From: Dryocosmus kuriphilus | Lineage: Eukaryota; Arthropoda; Insecta; Hymenoptera; Cynipidae | Reading direction: 5' to 3' | Length of the DNA stretch: 64,000 nt | Assembly: GCA_038277395.1 (NCBI GenBank) | Contig: CM076197.1 | Location: forward strand, 73,813,348 to 73,877,347 | Shown: piece by piece, positions 10,568 through 22,100 of the stretch | Layout: the number at the start of each line of letters is the position of its first letter | Position numbering within the stretch: position 1 is the stretch's first letter | Notes under the pieces: generated by a model | Seen by the model: the letters and a program-made list of their open reading frames with translations, nothing else | What the model was told of the DNA's origin: nothing | The model's database searches: none | Position numbers and translations under genes: made by a program

Positions 10568-11431
10568 TGCGGAAAATCGTGACGAGGGAGCGAGGGGCAG
10601 TTAGCCCTTTGGCGAACTCGAAGGATGCAGCTCCCAGGCGGGAGCACGAGGATTCCGCCAGCGAGCGTTCCAGCCGCTTTTTTCGCAACAATCAACGGTA
10701 GCAACATCATCGACAAATATAATAACAAGAATAAATCAAAGAGTAGCAAAACTAGTGCAAGTAGATACCGTCGTGGCAGCGGCAGAAGTAAAGAGTGCTG
10801 CACTAGCCTCGACCACAAGCCAATTCCTTTGAAGAATCGTCGCGGTTTCGACTTGAAAACAATTCGTCGATACCGAGACACAGAACAGCATCGGCTGTTG
10901 GCATCAAATCCAAGGCGGAAGGTGTCGGTCAAGGAATAGTGAAAAAGGGGAAGAAAAAGACGCCGAAAAGGTGGAGAAGGAAAACGAGACGAAAGGTACC
11001 GAGGAAGAAGAAAAAGAAGCGAAAAGAAGAAACGACGAGGAAGGAAGAGCAGGAGTCGAGAAGGACTCGAAGAAAGGGTGCTGGGGTCGTCGTAGCAGGG
11101 CGGCGGCGCCGGAGGAGGAGGAAGAAGCTGCTGGGAAAAGGGTGAAGTAGAAAAAGCAGCAGCAGTAGCAGTGGTCGGTGAAGGAGAAGGAGACGGTGAA
11201 GTAGAAGGAGCAGGACGTGGAGAGGGAGCTCGAGAGCGATCGAGAAGTGGGGAGACCTTGTTCGAAGGAGCGTGGAGGCAGCAGCTGCCGAGGTGGTAGG
11301 GGTACAAGTACCGTGTAGAAGCAGTGCGCCAGCCACGAGGGGCTATTCAAGCGTGAGGGGGAGGGGTGACAAGAAACCCTGGCGCGAAGGGGAAGCGGAG
11401 GCCTTCGGGGGGCCGACCAACCAGACGGCTG
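10552..11431 (+). other. pros: prospero 5' UTR (probable) with an upstream ORF
   Basis: A GC- and purine-rich leader of about 880 bases precedes the prospero ATG in the same exon. It contains an ATG-initiated uORF at 10625-10939 (104 codons, A at -3) that is rich in K, R and S and looks like no known protein. A strongly purine-rich tract (GAAGAAG/GGAGGAG words, about 10940-11250) follows. Long antisense ORFs across this tract are composition artefacts. A long uORF-bearing leader would be expected to reduce translation, which is inference. Confidence 0.5.
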
Positions 11432-13917
11432 ATGATGTCATCGGAGGAGGAGACCGAGTGTTTCGCCCTCTACGGAGCAACCACGGACAGTAAGCAACAG
11501 CAACTCTTGAAGAAGCAGAAGCGCACCAGACAGCGCGTGGACGCCGGCGAGCCGCGTAACAGTTACTCGAGTATACCGAATTTTACCTCGCGGCCTTCCT
11601 TTCCGGGCGGTGGTTTTTACGGTGCGATATTCAGTGGCAACGGTGCACCCCATCCACAAGCTCAACAATCTCACCAACAACAACACCTTCAACAACAACA
11701 ACTCCAGCAACAGTCTGGAGTGCCACGAAGTCAAGGTCACCTCAGTGCAACGACGGGTCCTACGGCAGCCCAGCAGCATTCCGCCCACGCGGCCTTCGGC
11801 TTTTTTGGGGCAACGGGCTTCGGCCCTCCCAAGATGCTTAACGAACTCCTAGGCCGACAGGTCAAGCAGCCAGCGACGCCGGAGGATCGCCTCTTGAAGG
11901 TAGCCACGGAATGACTGGTGCTGGCATGGAATCTGCTGCTAATTTGCAACAGGGGGCTGTGGTTAACTGTGACGAACTCACCACGGCGGAATTAGCGCCG
12001 CACATGCTTCGCAACTTGTTACAAACGCACAAGCTCAATGCTCTCTCTGCGCAGGATCAAGCTACAAATAACAACAGTATTCATAATAACAACAATAACA
12101 CCACGGATTTACTTAAATCCCAACAGCATCAGCAACATAGTCCTCAACAGCATCAACATCAGCAAAATAGTGACAGTGCGCGCAGTGGAACAGTGCAGAG
12201 TGGCGGCGAAGACAGTGTTGATGGCAATAATATCGTGAATAATACGAACCATAGTGATCGCGATAGCGTGATGCCAGGTGACGCTGAAGATAGTGCAGAA
12301 GATGTGGCTTCGGCTCAACGCGCCATGGATGAGGCGTTAGCCGAAGCTGGCATGGAACCCGGTGCAAATTTGGACGGTTCTGATTGTGATCAAAGCTTAC
12401 CATCCAGTCCCTCAGCTCCACAATCTGCATCTGTCTCTGTCAAGGAGGAGATCCAAGATTCGATGAACCTTAAACGTAGTCCCAGTAACTCGCCCTGTCC
12501 AATCGTTCTTAAAACAGAAACGAACTCACCCACGACAGAAATCAAACGAGCACGTGTGGAGAACATTGTTAGCACGATGCGAAGCAGTCCGGCTCTTCAG
12601 CCAGTTGTAAACGGCTGCAAGAAAAGGAAACTTTACCAGCCTCAACAGCAAACGGTTCACCACGTTCTCCAACATAGTGTCACAGATTCTTTAATGGACT
12701 ACGAGGAAGAGAGTGAGGAGGAGGAGGACCCACAGCCGATTAGGCAAAAACGAGACAACCTCAAAATTCAATTGAGAAGTCTTCATGAACAATTGGCAGA
12801 AATGCAACAAAAATACAACGAGCTCTCTAGTAAAATGGAGGTGGAAACCAGTGAAAACGGAGACGCGCCACCTAGTCCACAACTTCAACCTCAACCCCCA
12901 CCAAGACCACCACGACCTCATCCACCTCCCTACAATGGTCTCGCAACTTTGCCACCCGATCATCCGCATGTTGCGGCAGCAGCCGTCTACCACAAACTTT
13001 ACCTCGAACAACAGCAACAACAGGCTGCTCTCGAAAGAATGAAACAACATCAGGAGGCTGCGAGACAGCAGCAGCAAGCACAACAACACCAACAAAATTC
13101 ACCTCAGTTGTCGAATCAGTCCCAACAACCAAGTCAAAACAACACTGCACCACCAACACCGCAGACTCCTCAGCTGCAAGCTTCAAGTACACCTCTACTT
13201 CATAAAGACTACAAAGACTTTCAAGAAAGGTTAAACGTCTTCAGGGGGGCCGCAGCCACTGCAAGTTCCTCGGGGCCTCACATTACAGGTGCCGACCTTG
13301 AAGGAATTGCAGAGACCCTCAAAACCGAAATCACCTCATCATTGTCAAATCTCGTCGACAGCGTATTTGCGAGGTACGCACCCCACAGAAGGTTTCTGGG
13401 CAAGCAAAGTGAGGCGATACAAGCAGCGAGTGAACAACTCAGCAAAGAAATTTTGGCGAGTCAAGTTCTTGAGAGGAAATCACCAAGGACGAAAGTTGTC
13501 GATCGGGGAGCACCTCAAACACCTGGGGGCCCAAACGGGCTACGGGGGCCCCTAAACGGTGGGCCCCCGCCTCCACAATCTACGGTATTTCCCCCAATCG
13601 GCCCCATGGGTGGTGGTCCCCATGGTCCACATTCTGGACCCACCGAAAACAACCTTAACCAAATTAACCAACTACCCCCACATGTCAGGCCAAGTGTCGG
13701 AATGTTTCAAACCCCGAAACCATCTTCGATATACGCAATGGCTTCGATGCATGCGCAACAACAGCAACAACAACAGCAACAGCAACAGCAACGAGAACAA
13801 CAGCGGGAACAACGTGAACAATATTGTAATATGAGAAATGACGACAGGGAGAGTAGGGATTCGGAACAAAACGAAGCCCTTTCGCTTGTCATGACGCCAA
13901 AGAAAAAACGTCATAAG
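11432..13917 (+). CDS. pros: Prospero, coding exon 1 (N-terminal two thirds), frame broken near 11869
   Basis: Prospero is a nuclear homeodomain factor that is partitioned to ganglion mother cells and drives neural differentiation. The first in-frame ATG pair gives MMSSEEETECFALYGATTDS, the conserved Prospero N-terminus. Other family blocks, with approximate residues: MLNELLGRQVKQ (about 135-146); KRARVENIVS (372); NGCKKRKLYQPQQ (394); a predicted coiled coil LRSLHEQLAEMQQKY (about 444-475); GADLEGIAETLKTEITSSL through RKSPRTKV (621-690); polyglutamine (about 776-790); and the basic NLS-like TPKKKRHK (822-829). Codons run in one frame to the TGA at 11912-11914 and in another from about 11869 to 13917. 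A single missing base near 11869 restores continuity (see findings). The exon ends CATAAG followed by GTGAGT. Reading through would stop after five codons, at 13932. Confidence 0.93.
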
Positions 13918-14174
13918 GTGAGTCTCTTATAATTATCTACTACTCATTAATACTTTAGTAAAATATTTAAATTTGGAAAATATATCATTTACCTGAAGTT
14001 AAATTTAAAATTGAAAATCTTTTATCACTAAGAGAAACTGAAGTACTTGACAGACAATTTTCATTATAATATTTTCTAAATTAATTTTGGAATTAGTTTT
14101 ATAATTAATTAATTTTAAGAACATTCATTGGATCACCTTAGTAAAGACATATATTGAAACAGTTGTTTTCTCAG
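13918..14174 (+). other. pros: prospero intron 1 (U2 type, 257 nt)
   Basis: Donor GTGAGT follows codon K829, and the acceptor TTGTTTTCTCAG ends at 14174. Both junctions are phase 0, and splicing joins HK to VTDTRITPRTVSRILAQ, as in other Prospero proteins. Confidence 0.9.
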
Positions 14175-14639
14175 GTGACTGATACAAGGATTACGCCGAG
14201 AACAGTGTCGAGAATCTTAGCGCAAGAAAGTTCCGTGTCCCAGGGTGGTAGCGATAGTCCGCCGCCACCCCCGCCTCCTAGACCTTACCACACGCCGATG
14301 TTGCCAGTGTCCCTGCCAACGAGTGTGGCGATACCAAACCCCAGCCTCCACGAGAGTCAAGTTTTCTCTCCGTACTCGCCGTTCTTCAACCCTCATCCGG
14401 GACATCCGGGTCAGGTACCACCGCCAGGACCTCACCATCTTCCGGCAAGTCCACCGGGCAGTGGCGTAGAACTCAGGGATTCACCTCCACTGCCTCATCC
14501 CCCAGCCATGTTGCATCCTGCCCTCCTCGCGGCAGCGCAACACGGCAGCCCGGACTATGGCCACCTCAGGATGGACAGCAACGACCGAGGTAGCGATTGC
14601 AACTCCGGTGATATCAGTTTCGACGGAGTTCAGCCTACA
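14175..14639 (+). CDS. pros: Prospero, coding exon 2 (proline-rich linker before the homeodomain)
   Basis: The 155 codons begin VTDTRITPRTVSRILAQ, a block conserved across the Prospero/Prox family. A proline-rich stretch follows (PPPPPPP at about 39-45 of the exon), then MLPVSLPTSVAIPNPSLHES and VFSPYSPFFNPH, matching my memory of the Drosophila protein almost residue for residue, then DSPPLPHPPAMLHPALLAAA. The exon ends FDGVQPT at ACA, directly before ATATCCTT, the U12-type AT-AC donor. Without splicing, the frame continues for 33 codons rich in lysine to a TAG at 14739-14741. That read-through product would lack the homeodomain. Confidence 0.93.
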
Positions 14640-16451
14640 ATATCCTTTTTTAATGCTAATTGCAAAAAAATTCAAATCTTGAAGAACCTAAAGAAAGCTA
14701 AACTCATGAATCTAGACTCAAAAATTAAATTCAAAAAGTAGACTCAAAGTTATATTGAAAGACTGAATTAATAATGTCTAAAAGCTGACACCATCAGGAA
14801 TCGAATCTTATAGTTAATTAATTAATATATATTAATTCTCTTATTTTATTAGTGTTAGATCTTTGATCCGTACGGGAAAATGTAGACTTGGAGGAAGGAA
14901 TGCAATTGAAAATGTGCACGTGGAAAGTTCTCAGAAGTCAGACGATTAAGCTGCTTAGAAATGTTTCGCGGATAAGAGTACGCGAAAGCTTGGAAACTTT
15001 AGCTAGGATTTTTCCGGAAAGAGCGAAGCAAACTGCCCCGGAGGAGTTAAGGTAGTTTGGACGAATGTTAGATTAGTTTGCCGCAGAGTTAGGCTATTGT
15101 TGGCCGCACCTACGAGCAGAGTTTGTCCGACAACAAGAGGCAAGTCCAAAGTTCTTTGCCTACTCGGTTGCCCTACTGCAATTTCAACCGAGAAACAGAA
15201 GATAGGAGACCCCTCGTCGACTTTTTTCAGTACTCGTATTGATTGTTGAAACTTTCTTGTCAATGATTATTTCGGAAATGTTAAAATTTATAAATTCTCG
15301 GCAATTTAAATATCCATTGTAAACGAATTTTTTAATTTTTAAATTATTTTTTTTTTTTTTTAGAGAAATTTAGTGTATAAAAATTTTCGAGTTTCGTCAG
15401 GATCAGACGATTCCACGAATAGACCTGATCTTGCCGCACCAATTGGTGTGTACTTTTTCCCTGATCACCTTATCGTAGAACGCCTTGGCGGGAAATTTCG
15501 AAAGGGTACCCAACGTGCCATGAGATCGGGTTGCAGAAAGACGGGGGTGGGACGGAGGCCGATTGAGCACGGTGCATCGGAACTGCATCGTATGGGAGAG
15601 CATTCGATCGGTACACGAGGTTCTTTGCCGCCTTTTTAGACGGCCTTTGATGTAAAATCAATGGCGCATTTTTCCCTAGTGAGGCAGGTCGAGCGCGCGA
15701 TTCTACGAGCAACGGTAACGTCAGAAGCCTGTTTCGACGGATTCGCTCTGGCTTAATATGCATCAAAACAGGTTCTTCATTGACGCCAATGCGTATAATG
15801 TGCCCCGGATACCTGCATGATAAAAGTTTATTAGTCAGAGAGCAGGCTCTGGGGTTCAGCAGATAGGGGTGGCCAACAGAAGAACCCTTTTCTGTTCCGT
15901 TATCGCCCATCGCGAAAAGAGCAGAGTCGTTGAAATTAATTTTAGCCTTCGTAGAAGAAATTAGAGGGAAAATTTAACAAATGAAAAGTGTTGAGTTCAA
16001 AGGGGGAAGACACGCGGATCAAGTCGGATAAGAATGCGATGAAACCACATGCAGAGATCCTATTACAGATAAGGAGTCGGTAAGGCTTCCATTGAGGATG
16101 CGGCCAATCGTAGGTCTACCAGAGAACATTAGACCCCTATAACCTCCTGCCCTCGGGACTCTCACAGCTTGTACGATTTCTAATCCAATTTGATACGAAG
16201 GAAAACACGATTAAGTTTGAGATAGCAGACAGAAAGAAACTCGTATTCGTCAATCTTTAGATTAATGCATGATTCGATTCCTTGTAGTCATTCTTTTTAG
16301 TCACTTATTATTTTAGTTCTTGACGTTAGATAATTCTTATTTATTGATTGAATTATAATGCTCATATTCTGTCTCGAATGTGGATTATAAATTGATCAAG
16401 ATACTATAAGAATAACAAAACATTAGAAATTTTTCCTTAACCACAGTGCAC
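14640..16451 (+). other. pros: prospero intron 2: AT-AC, U12-type (twintron position), 1812 nt
   Basis: The intron starts ATATCCTTT (14640-14648), an exact match to the U12 AT-AC donor. It contains TTCCTTAAC at 16433-16441, an exact match to the U12 branch-point consensus, and ends CAC at 16451, 11 nt after the branch A. Removing it joins QPT to SSTLTPMHLRKAKLM in frame, the family sequence. In Drosophila this position holds a twintron whose nested U2 splice adds 29 residues; an in-frame U2 donor is not visible here. The interior (about 15370-15910) is relatively GC-rich and non-repetitive; a 146-codon antisense ORF there (15470-15910) resembles nothing I know. Confidence 0.9.
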
Positions 16452-16606
16452 TCGTCGACGTTGACGCCGATGCATCTCAGGAAGGCGAAACTGATGTTCT
16501 TCTGGGTGAGGTATCCGTCCTCGGCTGTCCTCAAGATGTACTTCCCCGACATCAAGTTCAACAAAAACAACACCGCGCAGCTCGTCAAGTGGTTTTCCAA
16601 CTTTCG
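16452..16606 (+). CDS. pros: Prospero, coding exon 3 (N-terminal half of the homeodomain)
   Basis: Encodes SSTLTPMHLRKAKLMFFWVR, then YPSSAVLKMYFPDIKFNKNN and TAQLVKWFSNF, ending with the first two bases of an arginine codon. This is the start of the atypical homeodomain that is fused structurally to the Prospero domain and binds DNA. The exon lies between the AT-AC acceptor (CAC at 16449-16451) and a strong donor GTGAGT at 16607. The alternative U2-style acceptor CCACAG at 16441-16446 would add TGCAC and shift the frame unless a matching donor were used. Confidence 0.95.
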
Positions 16607-19199
16607 GTGAGTAATAATTTTAATTAAAAGTAGAACGAAATTTCTGAATGTCGAGCATGTCCTGACAGATTTGGACAATTAGAATTCCTGTCTTTTGAGA
16701 TAGGGTGCATGTCCGGAGATTTGGATTCTTTGAAAATAAGTGAAATTCTTTCTCGCGTCGAGTGGAAGATGCCCTTATAACCTTTATGCAAACGAGAACG
16801 AGGTTTTCGTGGGATCGACCACTCCCTTTTACGGAGGCGGTCAGAACCCAAGAGAGTCTCAATGGGTGTGTCCGAATCTTAATTACCCTCCCCCGAGTAG
16901 TCGGATAAGTAACGTATCCACACCGCGACAGGTAGCAGTAGGATGCTACCTACATGCTGACCGGTAGGCATTAGTCTGATTATAATTAGGCTGAGTAGGT
17001 AGAGATCCAAGATAAAGAATAGACGAAAGCCCATGTGGCCTCAACTTCTCATTCATTTGTTACACGTCTTTCTTCAATCCTTATAACTCAAGTCTAATAC
17101 ACACGAAATATTCAAAGCCCTTTTTAGAACAGAAGTCCTGAATTCGGTTTTGTAATCCTAAAAGGAAAATTTTGATCTCACTTAAAGAAGCGCTAACTCG
17201 ATGTGAAATTAAAAACGAGTGCTTTAAAAGAAAAGGACACTTGAGTAGATGAAGTAGACTTTCAAAAATGTGTCCAGATACAAAGCGAGACATTGCAAGG
17301 ATGAGCGTAAGAACATTACCTGAGCACTTAATTGCATCGTCAGACAGCGAGTCGTGAAAATTTGAGTGCTGTCGAGTTGCAACCATTTCCCTTTAACACG
17401 TACTTCGTACTTCTGCTGAAACTTCTTCCCTAATATTCGTGGAGAGAAAGGGGGAGCAGAATGAAAGGCGGAAGAGGATAAATTAAAAAGTTTCAGATGT
17501 CCAGCGAGTCCCATCCCGGAGCACAAAGCTAATCTGCCACGAGTGCAGATCCGACCTTCCCAAATTATCTCATCTTGTTTCTTTTCTCTTGTAGCATGTT
17601 TTTCGTGTGCTCGATTATGTCGAATCTAGATACCTTTGAATGCACGCCTTAAAAAATGAAATTAAAAACGTCTTTCGGTTCGTTTCCCTTTTTCCAAAAA
17701 TCGATTGCAACTCAAGAATTCTCTCCAATTCCAGAGACACATTAAAAAATAAGGAAATTTTTTTTTATTACAGTTGTATGATCAGATTTTAATCAAGAGA
17801 TAAATCCCCTTCATTGCTCGAGGGGTGAATTCCTTCGAGTTTAATTCCAGTGACCCTAGAATAACATGAAAAGAAAAAGCTTGAAATCATTGTCTTGTCT
17901 TTGTCTGTAGGTAATGACCGTTCGTCCAAACGTCCCTTGTCATTTCAACGCATGCTCGTTACCCCCAATCCTTGTCGCCTTCCCTTGTTCCTTCGGTGGC
18001 TAATCACGTAAGGGTTTACCGGGGTTTTTCCTCCTCGTTTTCTAGCAGGCTTTGCCGAGCGTGCTCGATCTGATAGCCTAATGCACGGCTTCCTATGCGG
18101 AAATGCCTCGCTACATTATTCTACGCTTCTACGTGTGTACATCCACCCCCTTCCGACCGCTGTACTTTTGTCACGAGAACTCGACATCCCCAAGCCACCC
18201 CCTTCTCAGCCACCCCATTTTCAGCCACCCCCTTCACAGCAACCTCCTTAAAATACCGATATTAAATAGACACATTATTATATTTTGCCAATCATTCAAA
18301 ATTAGTCCACATTTTTGCAGTAGATTATGAATACAATTTTTATTTGTAAAAGTAGCCTTGAAATGGCTAGTGTAATGAAAGCTGCTAGCTTTAACAAATA
18401 AAAGAGGTTTAATTCGTTATTGCTGACGGTTTTATGACGCTAGACGTCTTGAAGGATATCTGGTGTGTCATCTGATGGTGGGAACTATTGACAACCTTCG
18501 TCGAATAAAGCGTTCGCATAGGGTGATTGGGGTCGTTGAGGACGGGGGTGGAAAAAGAGAGAGAACCGTGGACTGTGGTTAGCCAGTTATCAGATCCTAC
18601 GACAGGACACGCGACTGAACCACCAGATCATATCTTTCGGGATGGAAGGAATTTTATGTCGTATAATGGACATCGGACGTACACGACATATAGACTCGGT
18701 CGAGGCTGTGCTTCGCACGAAACCTCCTTCGCCATTTAAATATGAAAATCCTTATTACGTTCATTTTCACCATTTACGATCATCAAGCTTTTATATCAAC
18801 CTTCAATATTAAAATAGTACGGAGTGTCATGTATCCAGGTCTCGGAATCACGCCAGTATTGAGACTTTTTAAAACTTTTCAGCGATGTAATTATTTTTCA
18901 AGTATTTTGAAGAAAAAAAATACTACTATTTTCTTACATTAGTGCCTCGAATTGTGCAACATTTTCAGGGTTTTCGACCTTTTAAAGAATAATATTTAAA
19001 ATTTTAATTTCTCGTTAAAGCTTTATAATGTAGAGAATTATAAACCCTTTAATATTTTAAAATTTCATTTCAAATTGCAAGCATTAATAGCTGAGTAATT
19101 GTATGTTTGATGTACACAGAATGATAAATAATGTGAAATTGAAGGACACAAATTTGAATTAAAAACCCTATTTAATTAAAGAATTTTAATTTAAAACTT

Positions 19200-22100
19200 T
19201 GAAACCTTTAAAATTGAATAGTTTTAGAGTATAACATTTAAATATATTTGTTTTCAAATTTGTAAAATTTCACGATGAAACCGCTTAAAATTGATCAATT
19301 ATTAAATGAACAAGTTTCAAATTGAACAATATTTCAATAAGAATGGTCTTAAGAATACATAGTTATAAATAAAAGCAGTTTTGTATTTAAAATTTTTAAA
19401 AAAATTAATGTATAAGTGTTTTGCTTTAAAAATAGTTCAAATGAAGTTGACATTGAGCAATGGAATAGAAAATTGAAAAAGTTCGAGTTTGCGTATTTCA
19501 AACTAAAAATTTTTAAATTAACAAAAATTTCCAAACTAATTTCATAGCTATTGAAATTTGTGAAAAAAAATTAATTTTCAAACAATTTTTTTTTCTAAAT
19601 ATTTCAATTCAATGTTTAAATAATTTTATTTTATGTGATTATTCTTCTTTAATGATATTTTTCTTTTCCCCTAAAAGTCTAATTTTTCTGCAATGAGACT
19701 GTCAGCGTCAAATCTAACTTTTTAAAATTACCCTTTAAAAAGCTGGAAAAGGCCTGGAATTTCGAAATAGGAATTTTGTAATAATTCTGGTATAAGAAAT
19801 AGAATTAAAAAGTTTTAGAAAAAATTGCATCAGATGGTAACAAAATGCAAAATTATAAATATAATGTTAGGAAATTTCTTTACAATATTCTTTTTTGAAA
19901 TCTTTATACGCCTTATAACTTCTAAAAAAAGTTTTGAAATAAGTCTAGCAATTTTTACGTCTACAGGTCATAACTTCAAAGTTTATTTCTTTCGTGTCAA
20001 TATATAATTATATACATAATTTAATACTTAAAAAATGTGTCATGTCATTATTTTGCTACCATTTTTCAAAACTTATGCCATTATTGACACTATTCTTTAT
20101 CTTTAATGTGAATCCGAGGCCTGTGTGTCTAAACTTTTTCCTTCTTATAATAAGTATAAAATATTGAAAATAGAAAAGCTTAAAACTTTTAGTGAAAATA
20201 TAAAAGATAAAGTGTTTGTTTCTATATTTAATAAAATTGTTTCTCCTAATTTCGCTTCGAAAGTAGTTATAACATTTTTATATATTTAATTTCAAAGTAG
20301 AATTTCACGATAAGAAACCTTAAAATTGATCAATTATTAAATGAACAAGTTTCAGATTGAAGAATATTTATTTAAGAATGGTTTTATGAATACACAGTTC
20401 TGAATAAAACCAGTTTTGTATTTAAAATTGAAAAAAATGTAATGTATAAGTTTTTTGTTTTAAAAATAGTTCCAATTTGGAATGCTTCCAGGTTAATAAG
20501 AATTCAAGTATAGAAAAGATTCGAGTTTGGAAAGGCATGAAGTTGAAATTGAACAATGGAATAGAAAATTGAAAAAGTTCGAGTTTGCGTATGTCAAACT
20601 AAAAATTTTTAAATTAAAAAAATTTCCAAACTAATTTCATAACTATTGAAATTAGTGAAAAAGAAATTAATGTTAAAACAAATTTTTTTGTAAATACTTC
20701 AACTCACCGTTTAAATAATTTTATTTTATGTGATTATTCTTCTTTAATGATATTTTTCTTTTCCCCTAAAAGTCTAATTTTTCTGCAATGGGACTGTCAG
20801 CTCAAATCTAACTTTTTAAAATTATCCTTTAAAAAGCTGAAAAAGGCCTGGAATATCGAAATAAGAATTTTATAACAATCCTGGTAAAAGAAATGGAATT
20901 AAAAAATTTTATAAAACATTGCATCAGTTGGTAACAAAATAGCAAAATAGCACTTCTAAAAGTTACATAAGTAGAGAATTGAAACAAAAATCTCTCATCT
21001 ATGCCAAATACCTCCATAGAATGCAAAATTATAAATATAATGTTAGGAAATTTCTTTACAATATTCTTTTTTGAAATCTTTATACGCCTTATAACTTCTA
21101 AATGAAAGTTTTGAAATAAGTCTATCAATTTTGAAGTCTACAGGTCTTAGCTTCAAAGTTTACTTCTTTCGTGTCAATATATAATTATATACATAATTTA
21201 ATATTTAAAAAATGTGTCATGCCACTCTTTTGATACTATTTTTAAAAACTTATACCGCTATTGACACTATCTTTTATCTTTAAAGTGAGTCCGAGGCCTG
21301 TATGTCTAAATTTTTCCCTTAAAATAAAAAAATAAAAGTGTAAAATATTGAAAATAGAAAAGCTTAAAACTTTTAGTGAAAATATAAAAGGTAAAGTGCT
21401 TGTTTCTATATTTAATAAAATTGTTTCTCCTAATTTCGCTTCGAAAGTAGTTATAACATTTTTATATATTTAACTTCAAATTTGTAGAATTTCACGATAA
21501 GAAACCTTAAAATTGATCAATTATTAAATGAACAAGTTTCAGATTGAAGAATATTTAAATAAGAATGGCTTCAGGAATACACAGTTCTAAATAAAAGCAG
21601 TTTTGTATTTAAAATTTAAAAAAATTTAATGTATGTTTTTACATTCTCATCAGAGAAGGTATTAGATTTATGTAAAATTTTACTTTCGCGAATTTCATGA
21701 AATCTCCACGATTTGAAACTTTCTAAATCCGAAAAAACGGTTTTTACGACGGTGTCTGTCTGTCTGTTGTCGTCGTCTTCGTTGTTGTTGTCGTTGTTTT
21801 CGTTGCCGTAGTAGCCTGTGAACACGATAACTTTCGAAGGACTAATCGGATTGGATTGCGCTGTGGTACACTTCTTTAAGGGGTAAAAGGAAAAGACTAG
21901 TTCGTTAACCAGCGGTTTTTGACCAACGGTTATGGTTTTATTCATCAAAAACGTTTTCACAACATCGAAAAATCCATTTTGCGGCTAAACTATGAGAGAT
22001 ACAAAAAAAGTGTAAGAAAGTAAAATCGTTCTCCTCAAAAGAATCTACAAACTTTGTCCTAACCGTTTTTTTATCAAATGAACGGTTTTTGTTTTAATCA

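Noticed and set aside
10939..11145. Lysine/arginine-rich + strand ORF in the leader
   Set aside because: It starts at GTG, not ATG, and is a translation of a GAAGAAG-type purine tract.
10507..11307. 266-codon minus-strand ORF opposite the prospero leader (and overlapping ones at 10904-11350 and 10929-11336)
   Set aside because: Composed of S, P, L and F runs that mirror the purine-rich + strand; no domain, and the same tract is open in several frames.
11900..11952. 53-nt mini-intron as the default gene model
   Set aside because: It restores frame with GT-AG ends, but the sequence it would remove is open in the downstream frame and reads like the family protein; one missing base explains the data more simply. 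Kept as an alternative in the finding.
15470..15910. 146-codon minus-strand ORF inside the AT-AC intron
   Set aside because: No recognisable domain, no splice or promoter context; a chance ORF in a GC-richer stretch is more likely.
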